Positions 43,581-55,010 are shown, numbered from the stretch's first letter. The stretch: 64,000 nt of DNA from Geoalkalibacter subterraneus (GCF_000827125.1 NZ_CP010311.1:124001-188000), one strand, 5' to 3'. The notes: generated by a model not told the origin, from the letters alone. Numbers and translations: made by a program.

Positions 43581-45182
43581 ATGGATGATCTGACGCTCAG
43601 GACGATACTGCCCTACCTGCTGCCCCCCGTGCTGGGGGCTTTCATCGGCTACGTCACTAATTACATCGCCATCCGCATGCTGTTCCGCCCTCTGCGCCCC
43701 TGGCGCCTGCTGGGGGTGCGCGTGCCGCTGACGCCGGGAATTATCCCGTCCAAGCGCCATGAACTGGCGGCGCGCATGGGGGAGATGGTCGGCAGTCATC
43801 TGCTGACCTCCGATGATGTAGGCCGCGCTTTGGAGAAAGAGAGCTTCCGCCGCGAGATCAAGGGTGCGGTATCGGACAAGCTGGGGCGCTTTCTCGATCG
43901 CGACCTGGGTACCCTGGAGCAGCTGGTGCCGGCCGATTTCCGGCATCGCTTCCGCGAGCTGACTGAACTGCTGCGCTGGAAGGTGGTTAAGACGGTGTTC
44001 GCCTATCTTGACAGCCCTGAGTTCGAGCTGCGGCTGCGTGATTACCTGGTGCGCAAGGAGGGCGAATGGCTCTCCCGCGATCTGGAAAGCTTCCTGAATC
44101 CGGAGCGCTACGATAAGCTGCGGCGTCACCTGGATCAGCGCATCACCACATTCCTGCAGTCGCCGGCGACTGCAAAAACGGTGGCCTCCTTCGTGGACAG
44201 CAAGACTGAACAGTGGGTGGGCTCCCAGCGCACGCTGCGCGAACTTCTGCCGGCCGATCTGATCGAAGTGCTGATGACGCAGCTCGAGCGGGAGGTGCCG
44301 CCGCTGCTCGAGAAGTTCGGCGGCATGCTCTATGACCCCGATTTCCGGCAGCGGCTGGTGGTCAAGGGGCGGCAGGCCATTGAAGGGTTCCTTGATTCCC
44401 TCGGCGGTTTGTCGGGGTTGATGGCCGGGTTCATCAATCTCGACAAGATCTACGATCGCATTCCCGAATTTCTGGATAAGGCCGGCGACGAGATCGCGCG
44501 CTGGCTCAGGGAGGAGAAAACCCAGGAGCAGGTGGCACGCATGCTGCGCGAGCGGGTCGACGGCCTGCTTGATCGCTCTCTGGCGAGCTACCTGGAGAAG
44601 GTGCCCTACGAGAAGGTGGCCGGGGTGCGGCGGTTTGCCCGCGACAAGGCGGTGCAGTATGTGCAGAGCCGCAAGGCGGGCGAGGCGGCGCTGGGGCTGG
44701 CCGAGCGCGGCATCGACCGTGTCAAGGATCGCTCTTTCGGGGTGCTGCTGCATAAAAGCCTGCCTGACGACGGCCTTGATCATGGGCGCGAGTGGCTGGT
44801 GCAGCGCATCCTGACCACCCTGCGCTCTCCGGCGGCGCGCGATGCTTTTTCCAATATTCTGGCAGAGCAATTGGAGGAGTGGTTGTTCCGCCGCCCGCTC
44901 GGGCGGTTGTCGGCGAGGGTGCCTGCCGATGTGCGCGAGGAGCTTAACACCGGACTTTGTCGGCAGCTGGAGGAGCTTCTCAAGAAGGAGGTACCGCCGC
45001 TGGTGGAAACCCTCAATGTGCAGCGCATCGTGGAGGAGAAGGTTAACTCCCTCGATCTGCTTACGGTGGAAGGACTGCTGATGGGGATCATGAAGGAGCA
45101 GTTCAAGTACATCAACCTGTTCGGGGCGCTGCTCGGCTTCTTCATCGGCCTGGTCAACCTGCTGATTCTTGGATTGCGCTGA
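43581..45182 (+). CDS. DUF445-family membrane protein
   Basis: The 533-residue protein has an N-terminal double helix (LPPVLGAFIGYVTNYIAIRMLF with the family's GxxTNxxAIRMLF motif, quoted in part), a long charged, probably coiled middle, and a C-terminal hydrophobic helix (LFGALLGFFIGLVNLLIL). Function is unknown for the family. ATGs at 43548 and 43560 are in frame upstream; 43581 is chosen because the hydrophobic family domain begins right after it. Confidence 0.85.
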   Translation: MDDLTLRTILPYLLPPVLGAFIGYVTNYIAIRMLFRPLRPWRLLGVRVPLTPGIIPSKRHELAARMGEMVGSHLLTSDDVGRALEKESFRREIKGAVSDKLGRFLDRDLGTLEQLVPADFRHRFRELTELLRWKVVKTVFAYLDSPEFELRLRDYLVRKEGEWLSRDLESFLNPERYDKLRRHLDQRITTFLQSPATAKTVASFVDSKTEQWVGSQRTLRELLPADLIEVLMTQLEREVPPLLEKFGGMLYDPDFRQRLVVKGRQAIEGFLDSLGGLSGLMAGFINLDKIYDRIPEFLDKAGDEIARWLREEKTQEQVARMLRERVDGLLDRSLASYLEKVPYEKVAGVRRFARDKAVQYVQSRKAGEAALGLAERGIDRVKDRSFGVLLHKSLPDDGLDHGREWLVQRILTTLRSPAARDAFSNILAEQLEEWLFRRPLGRLSARVPADVREELNTGLCRQLEELLKKEVPPLVETLNVQRIVEEKVNSLDLLTVEGLLMGIMKEQFKYINLFGALLGFFIGLVNLLILGLR

Positions 45183-45215
45183 GGGGGGATTTTTGACAAG
45201 GTAGGGGGGTGGACC

Positions 45216-45446
45216 GCGTCAGGGTGTCGGCTCTGTCTTGTCCAGGGACGCGTGAACCCATCCCTGGGGCTTGATTGCCGCCCTCCCTGGCGGCAAACAC
45301 CCTGGCCAAGACAGAGCCGACACCCTGACGCTCCGTTGGTGGTGGATTGGAGAGGGACGTGTGAACCCATCCCTGGGGCTTGATTGCCGCCCTCCCTGGC
45401 GGCAAACACCCTGGCCAAGGTAACGCCGACACTTTGACGCTCCATT
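45216..45446. repeat. Composite repeat: 25-bp inverted arms plus 109-bp-period direct repeats
   Basis: A 25-bp arm at 45216-45240 is exactly inverted at 45307-45331. A 67-bp segment at 45244-45310 recurs at 45353-45419 with one mismatch, and looser similarity extends about 27 bp further in both copies. Inside are small hairpins (TTGCCGCC/GGCGGCAA). It fills most of the 313-bp gap before mqnC. There is no coding potential. Confidence 0.85.
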
Positions 45447-45495
45447 GCGGGGGGATGTGCAGGAATTATAAATTTTTCAGGAAAGATAGATTCGG

Positions 45496-46560
45496 ATGTT
45501 TGACACCATTTCCCAAAAATTGAACGAGGGGCAGGAAATCGGGCGTGAAGAGGCGTTGTGGCTGCTCAAGGAGGCCGATCTGCTGGAGGTGGGGCGGCTG
45601 GCCGATGGCGTGCGTCGGCGGCTTCATCCCCATACGCGGGTGACCTTCGTGGTGGACCGCAACGTCAACTACACCAACGTGTGCGAGTCTCAGTGCCGCT
45701 TCTGCGCCTTCTACCGCAAGCCCGGCGCGGCGGACGCCTATCTGCTTGAAACTGACGCCATCCTGGAAAAGATCCAGGAGCTGGTTGATCACGGCGGTAC
45801 GCAGCTGCTGATGCAGGGCGGGCTGCATCCGGAGCTTGATATTCACTGGTTCGAGTCGTTGCTGCGCGCCATCAAGGAGCGATTCCCGCAGGTGCAGGTT
45901 CATTCCCTGTCGCCGGCGGAGGTGATTCATGTGGCGCGTCTGTCGCAGCTCTCCATGTCCGAGTGTCTGCGCCGTCTGCAGGCGGCGGGTCTCGATTCGG
46001 TGCCCGGCGGCGGGGCCGAGGTGCTGGTGGACACAGTCCGTCAGGAGATCTCGCCCAACAAGATCGGCTGGCGTGACTGGGCGGCGGTGATGGAAGAAGC
46101 GCATCTTCTCGGCATGAAGACCACCGCCACCATGATGTTCGGCTCGCGGGAACGCCTCGAGGATATTGTCGAACATCTGCTGCGGGTGCGCGACATCCAG
46201 AAGCGCACCGGAGGTTTTACCGCCTTTATCCCCTGGACCTTCCAGCCGAGCAACACGGAACTGGGCGGCGAAACCGTCGGCGGGGTCGAGTATCTGCAGG
46301 TGTTGGCACTCTCGCGCATTCTCCTCGACAACATCCCCAACATTCAGGCCAGTTGGGTGACCCAGGGGGCGCGTATGGCGCAGGTGGCGCTCTTTTTCGG
46401 CGCCAACGATCTCGGCGGCACCATGCTGGAGGAAAATGTCGTGGCCGCGGCCGGATGCTCCTTCCGCATGTCACAGGATGAAGTGGTGGAACTGGCGCGC
46501 GGCGCCGGGTTTATTCCAGCCAAGCGCAATACTCATTATGAGATTCTGGAAACTTATTGA
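45496..46560 (+). CDS. mqnC: Cyclic dehypoxanthinyl futalosine synthase (radical SAM)
   Basis: The 354-residue radical-SAM enzyme makes cyclic dehypoxanthine futalosine in menaquinone synthesis. The cluster ligands are in VCESQCRFCAFYR (residues about 62-74), preceded by RNVNYTN; LLMQGGLHPELDI and HSLSPAEVIHVA are family segments. Its presence shows menaquinone is made by the futalosine route, and it supports assigning the 29-32 kb UbiD/UbiA/UbiX homologues to that route. MqnE is similar but differs in the first 50 residues. Confidence 0.92.
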   Translation: MFDTISQKLNEGQEIGREEALWLLKEADLLEVGRLADGVRRRLHPHTRVTFVVDRNVNYTNVCESQCRFCAFYRKPGAADAYLLETDAILEKIQELVDHGGTQLLMQGGLHPELDIHWFESLLRAIKERFPQVQVHSLSPAEVIHVARLSQLSMSECLRRLQAAGLDSVPGGGAEVLVDTVRQEISPNKIGWRDWAAVMEEAHLLGMKTTATMMFGSRERLEDIVEHLLRVRDIQKRTGGFTAFIPWTFQPSNTELGGETVGGVEYLQVLALSRILLDNIPNIQASWVTQGARMAQVALFFGANDLGGTMLEENVVAAAGCSFRMSQDEVVELARGAGFIPAKRNTHYEILETY

Positions 46561-46567
46561 AGCGTAG

Positions 46568-46660
46568 CTCCTCCCCCCAGCGGGGGGAGGCTGGGAGGGG
46601 GGAACCTGAGCTGCTGCCCGGACCAGCCCCCACCCTAACCCTCCCCCGCTGGGGGAGTGG
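46568..46660. repeat. REP-like palindromic repeat, copy B
   Basis: About 93 bp, GC-rich, starting CTCCTCCCCCCAGCGGGG and ending CCCCCGCTGGGGGAGTGG. It is the inverted counterpart of the copy at 40425-40515, sharing the central GGTTCCC-type segment. It lies between mqnC and hisC. Confidence 0.75.
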
Positions 46661-46690
46661 ATGAAGTCAGCCTTGAATTTCGGAGAATCC

Positions 46691-47743
46691 ATGATCCCCT
46701 TGCGTGACAACATCAGAAACATGGCAGGCTACGTGCCGGGTTTCCAGCCCGATGACGGGCAGGACTGGATCAAGCTCAACACCAACGAGAATCCCTATCC
46801 ACCGTCACCGGCGGTGCGTGAGGCGATCCTGCGTGAGCTGGGCGAAGACGGCGCTCGCCTGCGCCAGTATCCCGATGCGGCCAGCCGTGCCGGACGGCAG
46901 GAGGCAGCGCGACTCTACGGGGTCGATCCCGCCTGGGTGATTATGGCCAATGGCTCCGACGAAGTGCTCAACAACCTGATTCGTGCTTTTGCCGGGGAAG
47001 GGGAGGAGATCGCCTATGTGCATCCCTCCTACTCCTATTATGCGACCCTGGCTGAGATTCAGGGTGCGCGGGTGTGCACTTTCGGTCTGACCGATAAATG
47101 GGAGCTTGACGGTTTTCCCGAGCGTTATGAGGGCAAGCTGTTTTTCCTGACCAACCCCAACGCACCCCTCGGCTTCGCCTATCCCCGTGAATTTATCGAA
47201 GAGCTGGCCGGACGGGTGGCCGGCATGCTGGTGGTTGACGAGGCCTACGCTGATTTCGCCGATGACAACGCTCTCGACCTGGTGCACAAGTATGAAAACC
47301 TGGTGGTGACCCGCACCCTGTCCAAAAGCTACAGCCTGGCCGGGATGCGCCTCGGGCTGGCGGTGGCGCGCCCCGAGGTGATCGCCGCTCTCGACAAGAT
47401 CCGTGATCACTACAATCTTGACCGCCTTGCCCAGGCCGCGGTGACGGCGGCTTTACGCGACCAGGAGTATTTTTCCCGCTGCGTGCAGCGCATTCGCGAA
47501 ACACGCGACTGGTTCAGTGTCGAGCTGCAGGTTCTGGACTACAGCGTGATCCCTTCCCAGGGCAACTATCTCTTTGCCTCGCCCCCCGACCGCGACGGCA
47601 AGCGCGTATATGACGCCCTTTACCAGCGTCGCATCCTGGTCCGGTATTTTTCCGATCCGGCCCTGGCCCACGGCCTGCGCATCTCCATCGGGACGCGCGA
47701 GGAGATGATGGCGACGTTGGATGCGCTGCGGGAGATCGGCTGA
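46691..47743 (+). CDS. hisC: Histidinol-phosphate aminotransferase
   Basis: The 350-residue fold-type I PLP enzyme catalyses the seventh step of histidine synthesis. Family features: [12 protein letters not shown] near the start, [14 protein letters not shown], the tyrosine region [16 protein letters not shown], and the PLP lysine in [14 protein letters not shown]. Start at ATG 46691 after GGAG. The gene abuts mutY with no gap. Related aminotransferases with other substrates cannot be excluded. Confidence 0.92.
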   Translation: MIPLRDNIRNMAGYVPGFQPDDGQDWIKLNTNENPYPPSPAVREAILRELGEDGARLRQYPDAASRAGRQEAARLYGVDPAWVIMANGSDEVLNNLIRAFAGEGEEIAYVHPSYSYYATLAEIQGARVCTFGLTDKWELDGFPERYEGKLFFLTNPNAPLGFAYPREFIEELAGRVAGMLVVDEAYADFADDNALDLVHKYENLVVTRTLSKSYSLAGMRLGLAVARPEVIAALDKIRDHYNLDRLAQAAVTAALRDQEYFSRCVQRIRETRDWFSVELQVLDYSVIPSQGNYLFASPPDRDGKRVYDALYQRRILVRYFSDPALAHGLRISIGTREEMMATLDALREIG

Positions 47744-48853
47744 GTGGTTTGCACCTCCCTGTCTTCGCAGGAGTCCGACAAGGAAATCCCCTTTGCCTCG
47801 GCGGAAGTCGCCCGACGCCTGCTCAGCTGGTACGGGCGGCAGGGACGCGATCTGCCCTGGCGGGGCACCCGCGATCCCTACCGGGTGTGGCTGGCGGAGA
47901 TCATGCTGCAGCAGACCACGGTGGACGCGGTTATCCTCTACTATGAGCGTTTTCTGGGGCGTTTCGCGGATGTCGGGGCTCTGGCTGCGGCTTCTGTCGA
48001 TGAGGTTCTCACTTTATGGGCGGGATTGGGCTATTATGCGCGGGCGCGCAACCTGCACGCGGCTGCTCGTCAGGTCGTGGAGCAGCATAGCGGCTCTTTC
48101 CCCGACAGCCTTGAAGGTCTGCAGGGCCTGCCCGGAGTAGGGCGCTCCACCGCCGGCGCGATTCTGAGCATCGCCTTCGATCGTCCAGCCCCGATCCTGG
48201 ACGGCAACGTGAGGCGGGTGCTGAGCCGCCTCTTTGCCCTGCAGGAGAACCCCCGGGGCACGGCGGCGGAGAAAAAACTGTGGCGCTGGGCCGAAGCCTT
48301 GACCCCTGCCGACTGTCCCCACGATTACGCTCAGGCCATTATGGATCTGGGCGCCACGGTGTGTGCACCGCGACAGCCGCAATGCAGTGTCTGCCCCCTG
48401 GAAGGGCTGTGCCGCGCCCGCGCCCTCGGGCTGGAGAGGCAGCTGCCGCTGCCGGCTGTGCGCAAAAAAGTGCCTGAGGTTGTTCAGGCCGCACTTCTGT
48501 GGCGTGATTCCAGCGGGAGGTTCCGCGTCTGCCGCCGCCCTTACCACGGGTTGCTGGGAGGGATGTGGGAATTCCCTACGGTCGAAATCGCCGACGGCGA
48601 GGACCCGGCGCTTGCCCTTCGTCGTTTTCTCCAGCAGTCGGGTGTGGCCGCAGAGCCGGAGGAGGTGGCGCGCCTGCGCCATGTCTACAGTCACTTCCGT
48701 CTCGATCTGCGTCTCTTCGGTGTGGTTGCGCCTGCCGCAGTGCATATCGCGGAAAGCGATCACTGCCGCTGGCTGGAGGCGGAAGAACTCTCTGGATTGG
48801 CCCTCCACGGGGCCCACAAGAAGGCCTTGCCTTATCTTGATCAAGTTGCATGA
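47744..48853 (+). CDS. mutY: A/G-specific adenine glycosylase
   Basis: The 369-residue DNA repair enzyme removes adenine paired with 8-oxoguanine. Features in order: LAEIMLQQTTVDAV with the catalytic region, helix-hairpin-helix LQGLPGVGRSTAGAI, catalytic Asp region APILDGNVRRVLSR, the 4Fe-4S cluster C-x6-C-x2-C-x5-C (CAPRQPQCSVCPLEGLC), and a C-terminal NUDIX-like domain (GGMWEFPT). The GTG start directly follows the hisC stop codon. Confidence 0.95.
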   Translation: MVCTSLSSQESDKEIPFASAEVARRLLSWYGRQGRDLPWRGTRDPYRVWLAEIMLQQTTVDAVILYYERFLGRFADVGALAAASVDEVLTLWAGLGYYARARNLHAAARQVVEQHSGSFPDSLEGLQGLPGVGRSTAGAILSIAFDRPAPILDGNVRRVLSRLFALQENPRGTAAEKKLWRWAEALTPADCPHDYAQAIMDLGATVCAPRQPQCSVCPLEGLCRARALGLERQLPLPAVRKKVPEVVQAALLWRDSSGRFRVCRRPYHGLLGGMWEFPTVEIADGEDPALALRRFLQQSGVAAEPEEVARLRHVYSHFRLDLRLFGVVAPAAVHIAESDHCRWLEAEELSGLALHGAHKKALPYLDQVA

Positions 48854-48924
48854 GGGGGCGATCCCCACGCTGTGCAGGTTCATCATTGATCTGAAATCCT
48901 CTTCATTCTTTCGGAGTTTTTGAT

Positions 48925-50058
48925 TTGACATCCATACCCCCCATCCTGACCACCACCGCCGAGCTGACTGCCTTTCTCGCCGACCTGGCGAACGATACGG
49001 CACTGGCGGTCGATCTCGAAGCCGATTCCATGCACCACTACCAGGAAAAGGTCTGTCTGCTGCAGATCTCCGGAACGCAGCAGAGCGCGCTGATCGATCC
49101 CCTGGCGATGACGGACCTGTCGCCGCTGGCGCCGGTGCTGTCTGATCCAGCGGTGCGCAAGTATTTTCACGCAGCCGATTACGATATCCGCTGCCTGCAC
49201 CGCGACTTCGGGCTGGAGGTGCGCGGGCTGTTCGACACCATGATCGCCTGCCAGTTCCTCGGTGAGGGAAAAGTCGGCCTGGCCGATGTGCTGCAGAAAT
49301 ATTACGGCGTGACGCTGGACAAAAAATTCCAGCGCGCCGACTGGACCAAGCGTCCGCTGCCCGAGGATATGGCGCGCTACGCGGCGGAAGACACCCGTTA
49401 TCTGCATGCGCTGGGGGAAATGCTTGAAAAACGCCTGCGTGAGGCGGGGCGCCTCGATTGGGTGGCGGAGGAGTTCGAACTGCTCGAAGCGGTGCGCCAC
49501 AGCGAACATGAAGGTCCCCTGTTCACCCGGGTGAAAGGGGCAAGCCGCCTCAAGCCGCGCCAGCTGGCGGTGCTCGAGCTGCTGCTGGAGTTTCGCGACG
49601 AAGAGGCGCGCCGGCGCGACAGCCCTCTTTTCAAGGTGCTCGGAAACGCCGTGATGCTCGAGGTGGCCCGTGAACAGCCCACCTCCCTGCGGGCTCTGAC
49701 GGGACTTTCGGGGATGCCTGCGCGGCTGGCCGATCGGTACGGGCGGCGGCTGGTGGAGCTGGTACGGCAGGCGCAGGATCTTCCTCAAGAGAGCTTGCCG
49801 GTGATCCCGCGCAAGGAGCGTCCCGTGCGCGATCCGGAAGTGGACCAACGCATGACGAAGCTCAAGCAGTGGCGCAGCGCCAGGGCCGAGGAGCTGGGGA
49901 TCGATCCCGGCGTGCTGATCAACAACGCCACCATGGAGGAGATCGCCCGCTTCAACCCGGACTCTGCCGAGGAACTGGCACAGGCCGGGATCCTCAAGCG
50001 CTGGCAGCAGCGCGAACTCGGCCCCTCCATCTGTGACGCACTCCGGAAGGAGCGATGA
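48925..50058 (+). CDS. rnd: Ribonuclease D
   Basis: The 377-residue 3'-5' exoribonuclease has a DEDD catalytic core: DLEADS near residue 31, FHAADYDIRCLHRDFG, FDTMIA, and ARYAAEDTRYLH with the last Asp and Tyr. An HRDC domain follows (RQLAVLELLLEFRDEEARR). It functions in tRNA 3' maturation and RNA turnover. Start is TTG 48925, 9 bp after GGAG; the frame has no suitable ATG. It overlaps the next gene by 4 bp. Confidence 0.92.
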   Translation: MTSIPPILTTTAELTAFLADLANDTALAVDLEADSMHHYQEKVCLLQISGTQQSALIDPLAMTDLSPLAPVLSDPAVRKYFHAADYDIRCLHRDFGLEVRGLFDTMIACQFLGEGKVGLADVLQKYYGVTLDKKFQRADWTKRPLPEDMARYAAEDTRYLHALGEMLEKRLREAGRLDWVAEEFELLEAVRHSEHEGPLFTRVKGASRLKPRQLAVLELLLEFRDEEARRRDSPLFKVLGNAVMLEVAREQPTSLRALTGLSGMPARLADRYGRRLVELVRQAQDLPQESLPVIPRKERPVRDPEVDQRMTKLKQWRSARAEELGIDPGVLINNATMEEIARFNPDSAEELAQAGILKRWQQRELGPSICDALRKER

Positions 50059-50369
50059 AGCGGCTGCACGTCTTCAGCCTGCAGGAGCGCCCCCTGGCGC
50101 TGCTGCTCAAGGAGCGCCTGCGCTACGAGGGGATCGACTGCCTGCTGCGCAACGAAGAGCTGTTCAGTGCCCTGGGCGAGATCCCTTTTCTGGAGTGCCG
50201 CCCAGAGCTGTGGATTATCGACGAGGAGATGCTGCCGCGCGCCCGCAAGCTGATTGAGGGCTGGCTGCGCGAGGATGAGGTCCATGAAGCCTGGACCTGT
50301 CCCGCCTGTGGGGAAAAGCTGGAGGGGCAGTTCGACTCCTGCTGGAAATGCGGACAGGAGCGGGGATAG
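50055..50369 (+). CDS. DUF2007-like protein with C-terminal zinc ribbon
   Basis: The 104-residue protein has an N-terminal alpha/beta domain resembling the DUF2007 signal-transducing fold (LLKERLRYEGIDCLLRNE, ELWIIDEEMLPRARKLIEGW) and a C-terminal zinc ribbon (CPACG, CWKCG). It is translationally coupled to rnd (ATGA). Function is unknown; the fold is related to the GlnB-like putative-signalling group. Confidence 0.75.
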   Translation: MKRLHVFSLQERPLALLLKERLRYEGIDCLLRNEELFSALGEIPFLECRPELWIIDEEMLPRARKLIEGWLREDEVHEAWTCPACGEKLEGQFDSCWKCGQERG

Positions 50370-50386
50370 AAGGCGAAAAGGGGTTC

Positions 50387-50479
50387 AACGCAGAGGCGCA
50401 GAGGAGCGGGAGGCGGAGAGATTTCCTGACATAAAAAGGGCTCTTCTCTCCGTCTCTCACACCTCTGCGCCTCTCCGTT
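50387..50479. repeat. Inverted repeat between convergent genes
   Basis: AACGCAGAGGCGCAGAGG (50387-50404) pairs with CCTCTGCGCCTCTCCGTT (50462-50479), with further partial pairing inside (GGCGGAGAG with CTCTCCGTC). It lies between the DUF2007 gene and fumC and is likely a dispersed palindromic element that may end transcription from both sides. Confidence 0.7.
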
Positions 50480-50493
50480 AAGAGGTTTTCAAC

Positions 50494-51900
<1,407 letters not shown>

Positions 51901-52053
51901 TTCTTTCTCCTTGCTGAAAATAAGTTGCAGACTGCAGACAGGCTCTCCTTTGAATTCTGCCGTTCATCCGTCATTTGTCAACAATTTCACGCCCCTGCCG
52001 GGCGGCCTTCGCACAGGGCTCCATTCCCCGTTATCGCTGCAAAAAGGGGTGTC

Positions 52054-52926
52054 ATGAGCAATACCGCTTTTTTCCTGATCCTCTTTTCCGCCCTGATGCA
52101 TGCCCTGTGGAATCTGCTGGTCAAGCGCAGCGGCGACAAGACGGTGTTTATCTGGTGGATGTTCCTGAGCTCCGGCCTGCTGTTCAGCCTCGCCCTGCTG
52201 TTTGTTCCGGGCGACTTTCCCCGTCCGGATCTCTCTATTCTCCTTCTGGCCGCTGCGGGCGGTCTCTGTTTTGTGCTCTATCATCTGTTCAACGGGCGCG
52301 CCTACCGCGACGGCGACCTGTCGCTGGCCTACCCGCTGGCCCAGACCTCCATGGTCTATGTGCCCCTGTGGGGGATTCTTTTTTTCGGCGAACGGTTGAC
52401 TCTTGTCGGAGCCTGTGGCATCGCCCTGGTGGTGGCCGGCGCCTACTGCATTCAGCTGCGCCGCCTGTCTCTTGATGAAATCCTGCGGCCGTTCCGCAGC
52501 CTGGGCGAGCCGGGGGTGGCGGCAGCGCTGATGGCCGGTTTCATCTATTCGGTCGGTGCGGTCATCGACAAGACCGGGGTGATGCGCTATTCTCCCCTGT
52601 ATTTTACCTATTTGCTGGTTTTTTTCATGATGCTGATCATGACCGCCAACCTGATGCGTTCCCGATACCGTGGGCGCGTGCGAGCCGAATGGCAGCGCAG
52701 CCGCAATCTGATTCTCATCTCGGGGCCGGTGATGATGGGATCCTTTATCGCCTTTCGCTACGGCCTGCAGATGGCGCCGGTGAGCTACGCGGTGCCGACG
52801 CGGCAGGTCAGCTTGCTGATTGGCGTCCTGATCGGCATCATCTTTCTCGGCGAACGCTTCGGCCGCATCCGCATCCTGTCCGCCCTGACCATTCTGGGCG
52901 GCGTTTTTCTGATCCGGATGGGGTAG
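52054..52926 (+). CDS. EamA/DMT-family transporter
   Basis: The 290-residue protein has ten hydrophobic segments in two EamA repeats (the first ends LVVAGAYCIQLRR, the second LTILGGVFLIRMG, each with a conserved FFGERLT or FLGERFG segment). Drug/metabolite transporters of this type usually export metabolites. The substrate is unknown. Start at ATG 52054 after AAAAAGGGG; an in-frame extension to 51505 runs antisense to fumC and is rejected. Confidence 0.85.
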   Translation: MSNTAFFLILFSALMHALWNLLVKRSGDKTVFIWWMFLSSGLLFSLALLFVPGDFPRPDLSILLLAAAGGLCFVLYHLFNGRAYRDGDLSLAYPLAQTSMVYVPLWGILFFGERLTLVGACGIALVVAGAYCIQLRRLSLDEILRPFRSLGEPGVAAALMAGFIYSVGAVIDKTGVMRYSPLYFTYLLVFFMMLIMTANLMRSRYRGRVRAEWQRSRNLILISGPVMMGSFIAFRYGLQMAPVSYAVPTRQVSLLIGVLIGIIFLGERFGRIRILSALTILGGVFLIRMG

Positions 52927-52965
52927 CGGCGGTTCAGACAACTGATAACTGAAACGGATATCCCC

Positions 52966-53538
52966 ATGAAACATCTCGCCAATTTCTTCTTCGAAGCCGG
53001 CATGCTCAAGCGCACGCCGCGCACCGGTTTTCAGTTCCTCGGTTCGGGGGCGGAGTCGGTGGCCGAGCACAGTTTCCGCGCCACGCTGATCGGCTACACC
53101 CTGGCACGGCTCGATGGCTGCGTCGATGTCGGCAAGGTGCTGCAGATGTGCCTGTTTCACGATATCCCCGAGGCCCGCACCGGCGATCTCAACTACGTTA
53201 ACAAGAAATACGTCCAGGTGGATGAGAAGAAGGCGGTGGATGATCTGGCGCGCACCCTGCCTTTCGGCGACGACTACCGTGCCCTGCTGGAAGAATTTGC
53301 TGCCGCGGAGAGCGACGAAGCGCGCATTGCCCATGACGCCGATCAGCTCGAAATGATCCTGGCCCTCAAGGAATACAAAGACCTGGGTAACCGCTACGCC
53401 GATGAATGGTATCCGTTCTCGGTGCGCCGCCTGCGCACGGAAACCGCACGCCGCCTGGCGGAAACCATCTGGGCCACCGACTCTAGCCGCTGGTGGTTCG
53501 ACGACGACACCGACTGGTGGGTGCGCGGACGGCGTTGA
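52966..53538 (+). CDS. HD-domain nucleotidase (YfbR/HDDC2-like)
   Basis: The 190-residue protein has metal-ligand motifs of HD phosphohydrolases in the order H ([10 protein letters not shown]), HD ([12 protein letters not shown]) and D ([11 protein letters not shown]), the pattern of the YfbR and HDDC2 5'-deoxynucleotidases. It probably hydrolyses deoxynucleoside monophosphates. The tryptophan-rich tail ([11 protein letters not shown]) is unusual. It lies 39 bp after the EamA gene. Confidence 0.82.
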   Translation: MKHLANFFFEAGMLKRTPRTGFQFLGSGAESVAEHSFRATLIGYTLARLDGCVDVGKVLQMCLFHDIPEARTGDLNYVNKKYVQVDEKKAVDDLARTLPFGDDYRALLEEFAAAESDEARIAHDADQLEMILALKEYKDLGNRYADEWYPFSVRRLRTETARRLAETIWATDSSRWWFDDDTDWWVRGRR

Positions 53539-53639
53539 TCTTTCAGCCATATCGGCTGCGGCATCTGCGGTTGACGCGGCGACTTCAGGGTGATAATAAT
53601 ACTCCCTTCGCAAATGACCTACGACTCAGAGGGCGAACG

Positions 53640-54911
53640 ATGCTCGATCTTAAATATCTGCGGGAAAATCTCGACGACGTTGAACAGAAACTGCGCACCC
53701 GGGGCGAATCGCTGACGCTGGCGCCGTTCCGTGAGCTGGACCAGAAGCGGCGCACCCTGCTGCAGGAGAGCGAGTCGCTCAAGGCCGAGCGCAACCAGGT
53801 TTCCGCCCTCATCGGCCGCACCAAGGACAAAAGCCAGGTGCAGGGCGAAATCACCCGCATGAAAGAGGTCTCCGGACGCATCAAGGAACTCGATGCCGAA
53901 CTCAAGGGCGCCGAGGAGCAGCTGCAGCAGTGGCTGCTGCAGGTTCCCAATATCCCCCACGAAAAGACGCCTGTTGGAGATTCCGAAGAAGACAATCCCG
54001 TGGTGCGGCAGTGGGGCGAGCCGACACAGTTCGATTTTGAACCCAGGGCCCACTGGGATCTGGGTGAGCAGCTCGGCATTCTCGACTTTGAACGGGCGGT
54101 GAAACTCTCCGGGGCGCGCTTTTCTCTGTCGCTCGGTGCCGGTGCGCGCCTCGAGCGTGCGCTGATCAACTTCATGCTCGACCTGCACACGCAAGAGCAT
54201 AAATATGTTGAAGTATTGCCGCCCTTTATGGTAAACAGAGACTCCATGACGGGGACCGGACAGCTCCCCAAGTTCGAGAGTGATCTTTTCCATACTGAAG
54301 ACGTTGATCTGTTCCTGATTCCTACGGCGGAAGTGCCGGTCACCAATATTTACCGCGACGAGATTCTTGCCGCCGACCGGCTGCCGATCAGCTTCACCGC
54401 CTACACCCCCTGCTTCCGCAAAGAGGCCGGGTCGCACGGGCGGGACGTGCGCGGCCTGATCCGCCAGCATCAGTTCAACAAGGTCGAATTGGTGAAATTC
54501 GTTCGGCCGCAGGACTCCGACGCCGAACTCGAGAATCTGCTCGGCCACGCCGAGGAGGTGCTCAAGCGGCTCGAACTGCCCTACCGGGTGGTGGACCTGT
54601 GCACCGGCGACATCGGCTTTTCCGCTGCTCGCACTTTCGATATCGAAGTGTGGCTGCCCGGGCAGCAGGCTTATCGGGAGATCTCCTCCTGCTCCAACTT
54701 CCGGGATTTCCAGGCGCGCCGCGCCCGCATCCGCTACCGCCCCGAAGAAGGGGCCAAGCCCGAATACGTGCATACGCTTAACGGTTCGGGGCTGGCGGTC
54801 GGGCGCACGCTGGTGGCGATTCTCGAGAATTACCAGCAGCAGGATGGTTCCGTGACGGTCCCCGCGGCTTTGCGCCCCTACATGGGCGGCCTGGAGCGAA
54901 TCACCGCATAA
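53640..54911 (+). CDS. serS: Seryl-tRNA synthetase
   Basis: The 423-residue class II synthetase has an N-terminal tRNA-binding coiled coil (about residues 27-105), then the catalytic core with motif 2 ([19 protein letters not shown], in part) and motif 3 ([18 protein letters not shown]). The start at ATG 53640 after AGAGGG gives the classic [11 protein letters not shown]-terminus. Two tRNA-Ser genes follow immediately, an apt neighbourhood. Confidence 0.97.
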   Translation: MLDLKYLRENLDDVEQKLRTRGESLTLAPFRELDQKRRTLLQESESLKAERNQVSALIGRTKDKSQVQGEITRMKEVSGRIKELDAELKGAEEQLQQWLLQVPNIPHEKTPVGDSEEDNPVVRQWGEPTQFDFEPRAHWDLGEQLGILDFERAVKLSGARFSLSLGAGARLERALINFMLDLHTQEHKYVEVLPPFMVNRDSMTGTGQLPKFESDLFHTEDVDLFLIPTAEVPVTNIYRDEILAADRLPISFTAYTPCFRKEAGSHGRDVRGLIRQHQFNKVELVKFVRPQDSDAELENLLGHAEEVLKRLELPYRVVDLCTGDIGFSAARTFDIEVWLPGQQAYREISSCSNFRDFQARRARIRYRPEEGAKPEYVHTLNGSGLAVGRTLVAILENYQQQDGSVTVPAALRPYMGGLERITA

Positions 54912-54924
54912 AAAGTCATTTTGC

Positions 54925-55010
54925 GGAGGAGTGGCCGAGTGGTTTAAGGCGGCGGTCTTGAAAACCGTTGAGCGAAAGCTCCGTGGGTTCGAATCCTACC
55001 TCCTCCGCCA
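54925..55010 (+). tRNA. tRNA-Ser (anticodon TGA)
   Basis: Acceptor GGAGGAG pairs with CTCCTCC, followed by G and an encoded CCA. The anticodon loop CTTGAAA gives TGA, and there is a long variable arm as expected for serine. T-loop GGTTCGAATCC is present. It begins 13 bp after serS. Confidence 0.96.

Noticed and set aside
42930-44870. A 646-codon minus-strand gene including the GNAT domain
   Set aside because: Only the last 168 codons look like protein; the rest is antisense to the DUF445 gene, and a good ribosome site marks 43436 as the start.
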